Part shown: positions 15,810-19,942 of the stretch, one piece after another
How the letters are laid out: each line of letters begins with the position of its first letter
Numbering within the stretch: the first letter of the stretch is position 1
From: Phycisphaeraceae bacterium
Lineage (GTDB): Bacteria; Planctomycetota; Phycisphaerae; Phycisphaerales; Phycisphaeraceae
Length of the DNA stretch: 19,942 nt
Reading direction: 5' to 3'
NCBI GenBank assembly: GCA_020850375.1
Contig: JADZET010000064.1
Span: 1-19,942 of the forward strand
The notes under the pieces: generated by a model
What the model was told of the DNA's origin: nothing
Database searches by the model: none
The model's input: the letters and a program-made list of their open reading frames with translations, nothing else
Translations under genes and position numbers: made by a program

Positions 15810-15821
15810 CATAAGCTTATG
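15810..15821. promoter_or_regulatory. 12-bp palindrome between divergent promoters
   Basis: CATAAGCTTATG is a perfect 12-bp palindrome in an AT-rich patch. It sits upstream of the -35 boxes of both divergent promoters (18 bp from the rightward, 36 bp from the leftward), a fitting place for a shared operator. The regulator is unknown. Confidence 0.35.
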
Positions 15822-15838
15822 GCCCGCTTTTTTCATGA

Positions 15839-15867
15839 TTGACGTGCCTGAGGGCGCCATCTAGGCT
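15839..15867 (+). promoter_or_regulatory. probable promoter of first glycosyltransferase gene
   Basis: TTGACG (15839-15844), a 17-bp spacer and TAGGCT (15862-15867) precede the glycosyltransferase ATG by 36 bp. The -35 is good and the -10 is weak. The -10 lies in a small inverted repeat (TAGGC-TATG-GCCTA, 15862-15875). Confidence 0.45.
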
Positions 15868-15903
15868 ATGGCCTAACACGCCCGCCTATCTCGAAAAAAC
15901 AGC

Positions 15904-16962
15904 ATGATGAATGGACGTGCGCCCCAGATCTCGGTCGTGATCCTGGCCAACAACGAGGAACAAAATCTTCGGCGCATGCTCCCCGTGCTGGCCCGACAGA
16001 AGGTCAGCGAGCCCTTTGAGATCGTGCTGATCGACTCGGGCTCGACCGACGGGACGATGCAGGTGGCCCGGCAGTTCGGGGCCCAGATTTACCAGATCGC
16101 GCCGGATCAGTTCCAGCACGGCCGGGCTCGGAACCTCGGGGCCCTGCGGGCACGCGGCCGGTTCCTGGTCTACCTCGTGGCCGACGCCGTGCCGGCCGAC
16201 GATCACTGGCTGGCCCGGATGGTCGAGCCCCTGGCCGACCCGACCATCGGCGGCGTCTTCTGCCGGCAAATGCCCCCGAAAGGCACGATTCCCACCCAGG
16301 CCTACGCCCTCGAGCACCGCTACGGCCCGGAGAACCGCCGGCACGTGCTCCGGCCCGGCGAGCCCCTGACCCTCAGCCGCGTCCGCATCTCCAACGTCAG
16401 CGCGTCCTACCGCCGCCAGACCGTGCTGGAGATGCCCTTCGCCGAGCACCTGATCGTCTGCGAGGACGTGGCCATGGGGCTGGCCCTGCTGCGCGGCGGG
16501 CTGGACGTGCTCTACCGCGGGGACACGGCCGTCTACCACGCCCACAACTACTCGCTGCGGCAGATCTTCCGCCGGTACTTCGACATCGGCAGCTCGCTGC
16601 GCGACCTGTGGGCCGAGCTGCCCAGCCAGGCGCGGGACGAGGGCTCACGCCCGCTGGAGAACCCGGTGCGCCAGTTCCTGGCCTATGCCGCGGGTCAGGC
16701 GAGCTACCTCGCCCGTCACCGCCGGTGGGGGTGGTTCTTCATCGTCCCCTTCTACGACGCGGCAAGACTGGCCGGCTATGTCGCGGGGCGCTGCCATCAC
16801 CGTCTGCCGCGCATGTTGCGCCGCAAGTGCAGCCTGCCGCGGCACAGGATGTTCTGGGATCAGTCCCCCGCCGCCGCGCCCCCGGTCGTCGCGCCCATGT
16901 CCCCTGGCCCGGCCATGGCCTCGGCCGAGGTGATCGCTCACCCGAGCTCCGACGCCGCGTGA
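15904..16962 (+). CDS. family 2 glycosyltransferase, rhamnosyltransferase-like
   Basis: The 352-residue protein has the GT-A fold signature: ISVVILANNEEQNL at the N-terminus, IVLIDSGSTDGT for nucleotide binding, FQHGRARNLGA as in rhamnosyltransferases, and YLVADAVPADDHWL at the metal-binding DxD position. A conserved CEDVAMGLALLRGG holds the likely catalytic acid region. A basic, partly hydrophobic part (about 255-300) may touch the membrane, and the last 40 residues are Ala/Pro-rich. It probably adds a sugar to the lipid-linked repeat unit on the cytoplasmic face. ATG codons stand at 15904 and 15907 with no clear Shine-Dalgarno. It diverges from the export run, and its last 25 bp overlap the end of the opposing polymerase gene. 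Donor and acceptor are unknown. Confidence 0.9.
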   Translation: MMNGRAPQISVVILANNEEQNLRRMLPVLARQKVSEPFEIVLIDSGSTDGTMQVARQFGAQIYQIAPDQFQHGRARNLGALRARGRFLVYLVADAVPADDHWLARMVEPLADPTIGGVFCRQMPPKGTIPTQAYALEHRYGPENRRHVLRPGEPLTLSRVRISNVSASYRRQTVLEMPFAEHLIVCEDVAMGLALLRGGLDVLYRGDTAVYHAHNYSLRQIFRRYFDIGSSLRDLWAELPSQARDEGSRPLENPVRQFLAYAAGQASYLARHRRWGWFFIVPFYDAARLAGYVAGRCHHRLPRMLRRKCSLPRHRMFWDQSPAAAPPVVAPMSPGPAMASAEVIAHPSSDAA

Positions 16963-18182
16963 GCCCCCGCCGGCGGCGTCTGGGGGCGGATCGCTCGCGT
17001 TGCGACCCGCGCCGGCGCGTAGCACGCCCAGCCGACCGCCCACATCACCAGGTACGGGAAGTAGATCAGGTAGGGCGCGAAGAACGACAGGTAAGTGCCG
17101 CCGAGCACCACCGTGTGCGTGAACATCCAGCGGCGGCTGCGCATCATCCTCGCCGCGCTCCATTGGCCGAGCGCCCCGTAGAGCAGGTTCATCCCGATCA
17201 CCCCCGCCCACCCGAAGTCCAACGCGGCCGGGCCGAGGTAGTGCACGGCGTTGTTCAAGGGGTTGCGGGCCATCTCCATGTTTCGCTTGAGGTCATACCC
17301 CGACAGCCGCTCCTGCACGGCCCCGGGCAGGATGAAGGCGAGCGTCATGCTGCCGTGGTCCAGCGAGCGGCCGCTGTCGATCCAGTAGACCGTGTTGTCG
17401 AACGAACCGCTGAGGTAGCTCATCATCCACGTCAGCGCCGTCCCGGCCGGTCGGACGTGCTCGCTGACCTGAAGCGCGTCCATCATGGTCTTGCCGCCCG
17501 TGCGGATCTCACCCATGGCCCACATCACCGTCGTGCCCCCGGCCACGGCCGCGGCCAGCAGCCAGGCAGCGCGTTTCGTCCGGACCATCGAGGTTCTCCG
17601 CCCCGCCCGGACGTCCCGCAGGTCGGCGGCCCAGCGGGTCTGGACCTCCATCAGCACGCAGAAAAGCCCGGCCATGATCAGCCAGCCGCGGGTGATGTGC
17701 AGCACGAACATCGCCATGGGGATCACCCGCATCGCCCAGCGCAGCCAGAAGCGTCTGGCCAGCACCGACAGCACCACCGTCGCCACGCACACCGTGGGCC
17801 AGACCGCGTTGAACGAGCCGTACTCGAGGTAGGTCGGCGCCGCCAGCCCCAGCGTCAGCAGCGGGGGCGGCCCGTCGCGCCACCAGTTGCGGGCGATCAC
17901 CGCCGCGGCGACGATCCAGAAGAAGACCAGCCGTCGCCAGTCCAGGGCGTCGACGAATCCGTCGGCCTCCCCCCTCGTCAGCGGCCTTGCCGGCAGCAGC
18001 AGCGCCGACAGCAGCATGCCCGCCAGATAGCTCAACACCGAGAGGCCAAAGAGGGCCCAGACCGTCTGGCCGGGCTCGAAGTACTCTAGAATGCGCCACG
18101 AGTACAGACCGACCACGCACAGCCACACCGCCAGGAAGACGGCTAGAGGATGAATCGCCAGACGTACGATCAACCGGGCCAT
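16938..18182 (-). CDS. Wzy-like oligosaccharide repeat unit polymerase
   Basis: A 414-residue polytopic membrane protein with about ten hydrophobic helices, beginning at MARLIVRLAIHPLAVFLAVW. A large loop in the second half (about SEHVRPAGTALTWMMSYLSGSFDNTVYW to NPLNNAVHYLGPAALDFGWAG, about 100 residues) has the look of the periplasmic loop of O-antigen/oligosaccharide repeat unit polymerases, which join lipid-linked units into a chain. The frame stays open far upstream, but those codons are the antisense of the next glycosyltransferase. ATG 18182 is chosen because GAGG lies 9 bases upstream and the first helix follows at once. The gene overlaps the neighbour on each side on the opposite strand. 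Wzy proteins are poorly conserved, so the call rests on topology, loop pattern and context. Confidence 0.78.
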   Translation of the reverse strand: MARLIVRLAIHPLAVFLAVWLCVVGLYSWRILEYFEPGQTVWALFGLSVLSYLAGMLLSALLLPARPLTRGEADGFVDALDWRRLVFFWIVAAAVIARNWWRDGPPPLLTLGLAAPTYLEYGSFNAVWPTVCVATVVLSVLARRFWLRWAMRVIPMAMFVLHITRGWLIMAGLFCVLMEVQTRWAADLRDVRAGRRTSMVRTKRAAWLLAAAVAGGTTVMWAMGEIRTGGKTMMDALQVSEHVRPAGTALTWMMSYLSGSFDNTVYWIDSGRSLDHGSMTLAFILPGAVQERLSGYDLKRNMEMARNPLNNAVHYLGPAALDFGWAGVIGMNLLYGALGQWSAARMMRSRRWMFTHTVVLGGTYLSFFAPYLIYFPYLVMWAVGWACYAPARVATRAIRPQTPPAGAHAASELG

Positions 18183-19232
18183 GCCCTGGATCCTCACCAG
18201 ACCGAGCCGCCGGGGGCGACGGCCGGCCCCGATGGTAGCGTCGCCCCATCGGCCCACCAAGCCCCGACGCCGCCCGTCCAGATCCTGCTGGCGACCTACA
18301 ACGCCTCGGCCTGGATCGAGCCGCTGCTCGACTCGCTGCTGACTCAGACGTACCCCTACATCGCAGTCCTCGCCCGTGACAACGCCTCGACCGACGACAC
18401 CTTCGCCCGCCTCGAGCGCGCCGCCGCCCGGCACCCGAGCCGGGTCAGGATCCTCCGCCACGATGAGCCGAACCTCGGAGCCCTGGGGAACTTCGCCCGG
18501 CTGCTGGACCTGGCCGACGCGCCCTACGTCATGTTCGCCGACGCCGACGACGTCTGGCTGCCCGACAAGGCGGCCGTCACGCTCTCGTGGATGCTCGCCC
18601 TCGAGAAGCAGTTCAGCCCCTCGACGCCGCTGCTGGTGCACACGGACCTGACCGTCGTTGATGCCGAGCTGCACGAGGTCAGTCCCTCGGCCTGGCGGGC
18701 GGCCAACCTGGACCCCCGGCACAGCCGCGACCCCCGCCGGCTGCTGACTCAGAACTGCGCCTGGGGATGCACCATGATGCTCAACCGCCCGCTGGTCGAT
18801 CTCGCCCGGCCCGTGCCGACGGACGTGGTGATGCACGACTGGTGGATCGCCCTGGTCGCCGCGTCGCTCGGCCACGTCGGGTACGTGACCCGGCCGACGA
18901 TCCTGCACCGTCAGCACGGCGGCAATGACACGGGGGTCAAGTCATGGGGGCCTCGCCACGTGCTGGCGCAGGCCCGGCGCGTCACCGATCGGCGGAGGTT
19001 CAATCAGCGCATGGCCCCCACGCTCGCCCAGGCGGAGCATCTCCTGCGCCGGTTCGAGGGTAGGTTGGCCCCGGACATCGCCGCAGCCGTTGGCGCGTAC
19101 GCGGAGCTGCCGAACGTGTCCCCGCCGCGGCGATGGGCCCGTGTGGTCCGGCACGGGCTTTGGCAGCGGGGCATGGTCCGCAACCTCGGCTGGCTCTGGG
19201 CCGTCGGCCGGATGCCCCGCGGCCATGCCTGA
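18150..19232 (+). CDS. family 2 glycosyltransferase, rhamnosyltransferase-like
   Basis: The 360-residue protein carries a GT-A domain from about residue 42: VQILLATYNASAWI, AVLARDNASTDDTF, LGALGNFARLLDLA, VMFADADDVWLPDK (DxD metal site), LLVHTDLTVVD, then VMHDWWIALVAASLG and a HRQHGGND segment, as in RfbF/RgpB-like rhamnosyltransferases. It likely extends the repeat unit in the cytoplasm. The first 41 residues are Pro/His-rich and not part of the domain. A TAG at 18144 closes the frame just upstream, and ATG 18150 is the only ATG, GTG or TTG before the domain, so the start is forced unless CTG is used. The first 33 bp overlap the start of the divergent polymerase gene. Confidence 0.9.
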   Translation: MNRQTYDQPGHALDPHQTEPPGATAGPDGSVAPSAHQAPTPPVQILLATYNASAWIEPLLDSLLTQTYPYIAVLARDNASTDDTFARLERAAARHPSRVRILRHDEPNLGALGNFARLLDLADAPYVMFADADDVWLPDKAAVTLSWMLALEKQFSPSTPLLVHTDLTVVDAELHEVSPSAWRAANLDPRHSRDPRRLLTQNCAWGCTMMLNRPLVDLARPVPTDVVMHDWWIALVAASLGHVGYVTRPTILHRQHGGNDTGVKSWGPRHVLAQARRVTDRRRFNQRMAPTLAQAEHLLRRFEGRLAPDIAAAVGAYAELPNVSPPRRWARVVRHGLWQRGMVRNLGWLWAVGRMPRGHA

Positions 19233-19262
19233 CTCCTTCGCCCGCGCGTCCTGTTGGCCCGT

Positions 19263-19299
19263 AAAAAAAAGTGAACACTCTGTGTGTCAGAGTGTTCAC
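19263..19299 (-). terminator. rho-independent terminator, leftward
   Basis: Read on the minus strand, a perfect 12-bp stem (GTGAACACTCTG / CAGAGTGTTCAC) with a 5-base loop is followed by eight T. On the plus strand the hairpin is followed by AAAG, so it stops leftward transcription only. Confidence 0.88.
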
Positions 19300-19376
19300 A
19301 AAGATCACCGGGCGCCGGGTTGGCCGGTCGTGCGGATGGTGACCGCACGGGCCGCGCAAACATCCAAACACCGTCG

Positions 19377-19429
19377 AAAAAAGGGCTGCTCCGCCACGGA
19401 TATGCAACTATCTCGCGGCGGAGCAGCCC
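19377..19429 (-). terminator. rho-independent terminator with a long stem, leftward
   Basis: On the minus strand GGGCTGCTCCGCC pairs with GGCGGAGCAGCCC (13 bp). The stem continues with GCG/CGT (one G-U pair), a bulged A and GATA/TATC around a GTTGCA loop, about 20 pairs in all, then six T. It lies about 190 bp after the dockerin/PEP-CTERM stop. Confidence 0.85.
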
Positions 19430-19622
19430 GCTGATTTGAGCGTCCCTGCCTCGTCTCTCCTTTCCCTCACGGCCTGGCCGCCCGCCCGTCCGTGCCGGGG
19501 GCCATCTCTCCCCTCTCCCCCTGTATAGCCCTCATTCCAGGCAAGGTTCTGGGTGGGGACTTTTGCGTGAGTCACACATGCCGGCCTGTCGGCCGTCCTT
19601 GCACATGTCTGAGTCGCGGTGA

Positions 19623-19942
19623 TCAGCGCCGCCGGATCAGGGCCAGACCGCCCAGGGCCAGGAGCGAGAGGCTCGCGGGCTCGGGGATGACGGCCAGGCT
19701 GGCGGCGTCAACGCCGGCGCCGGTCAGTGCGGCGACGAAGGGGTTGATGTCCTGGACGTTGATGGGCCAGGGGTTGACCGAGCCGTCCTGCGTCGGGTCG
19801 ATGGCCATCAGGACCAGGTCGAAGTCGCCGGCGGGGATGCTGGCCAGGGCCATGTAGCCCAGGAGGTCGGTGGTGTAGCCGGCGGAGTTGGTCAGGGCCT
19901 TGACGAAGGGGTTGATGTCCTGGACGTTGACCAGGCCGTCGA
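19623..19942 (-). CDS. dockerin-like / PEP-CTERM protein, 3' part
   Basis: The frame is open from the window edge to a TGA at 19623-19625, so only the last 105 or so residues are seen and the start lies outside. It contains two copies of a dockerin-like calcium-loop segment: DGLVNVQDINPFVKALT at the window edge and DGSVNPWPINVQDINPFVAALT about 56 residues later. The C-terminus VIPEPASLSLLALGGLALIRRR is a typical PEP-CTERM sorting tail: a PEP motif, a hydrophobic helix and an Arg cluster. In other bacteria such tails are cut by an exosortase as the protein goes to the surface. The protein is therefore probably exported and surface-associated. Such PEP-CTERM genes often accompany exopolysaccharide loci, as here. 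Confidence 0.88.
   Translation of the reverse strand, partial: DGLVNVQDINPFVKALTNSAGYTTDLLGYMALASIPAGDFDLVLMAIDPTQDGSVNPWPINVQDINPFVAALTGAGVDAASLAVIPEPASLSLLALGGLALIRRR
19734..19762 (-). repeat. 29-bp direct repeat, copy 1
   Basis: The 29 bases encoding VNVQDINPFV and its flank are identical to those at 19902-19930, 168 bp (56 codons) away, and differ at the next base on both sides. Confidence 0.9.
19902..19930 (-). repeat. 29-bp direct repeat, copy 2
   Basis: Exact copy of the bases at 19734-19762, in the same reading frame of the dockerin/PEP-CTERM gene. Confidence 0.9.

Larger units (their letters stand above)
19233..19622. other. intergenic region with two leftward terminators
   Basis: This 390-bp gap holds two minus-strand terminators (19263-19299 and 19377-19429) and, nearer the PEP-CTERM gene, C/T-rich sequence without a gene I can support. 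A TATACA at 19522-19527 on the minus strand could be a -10 box, with no good -35. Confidence 0.5.

Noticed and set aside
18183..18917. N-terminal extension of the polymerase reading frame to 659 residues
   Set aside because: These codons are antisense to the glycosyltransferase core; the ribosome site and first membrane helix support ATG 18182.

Overview
This is a GC-rich (clearly above 60% by eye) bacterial chromosome segment. The right edge carries the 3' end of a protein with dockerin-like 'VNVQDINPFV' repeats and a C-terminal PEP-CTERM tail. Together with the GC content and gene mix, this suggests a planctomycete, most likely of the Phycisphaerae group. That placement is inference, since no rRNA or universal marker was compared.

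Layout. (1) 1-3047, minus strand: a two-gene cluster of an amidohydrolase-2 enzyme followed by a secreted GH38-like glycoside hydrolase that runs off the left edge. (2) 3354-6035, plus strand: a Cof-type HAD phosphatase whose frame has no ATG/GTG/TTG start before its catalytic motif, then dihydropteroate synthase (folP), a 530-bp AT-richer gap with a chain of inverted repeats, and a small FlgM-like anti-sigma protein closed by a strong terminator. (3) 6138-15707, minus strand: a long polysaccharide export gene run. In transcription order it is an outer-membrane barrel protein, a WbaP-type phosphoglycosyl transferase, a Wza-type outer-membrane lipoprotein, a Wzz-type co-polymerase, a CapA-like protein, then purA and uppS. 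A near-consensus promoter (TTGACA, 17 bp, TTAAAT) heads the run. (4) 15904-19232: a family 2 glycosyltransferase, a Wzy-like polymerase on the opposite strand and a second glycosyltransferase, interlocked by short antisense overlaps at both ends of the polymerase gene. (5) 19233-19942: two leftward terminators and the 3' end of the dockerin/PEP-CTERM gene.

Regions 3 and 4 read as a Wzx/Wzy-type capsule or exopolysaccharide locus. The phosphoglycosyl transferase loads the first sugar on undecaprenyl phosphate, the lipid whose precursor UppS makes. The glycosyltransferases extend the unit, the Wzy-like protein polymerises it, the Wzz-like protein sets chain length, and the Wza-like lipoprotein and perhaps the barrel protein export it. 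No Wzx flippase, Wzc-type kinase or exosortase is visible in the window.

No rRNA, tRNA, CRISPR array, transposase or phage gene was seen. Nothing here is clearly a wholly new system. The most unusual parts are the barrel protein heading the export run, the interlocked polymerase gene, the structured gap before the FlgM-like gene, and the HAD gene with no standard start codon.
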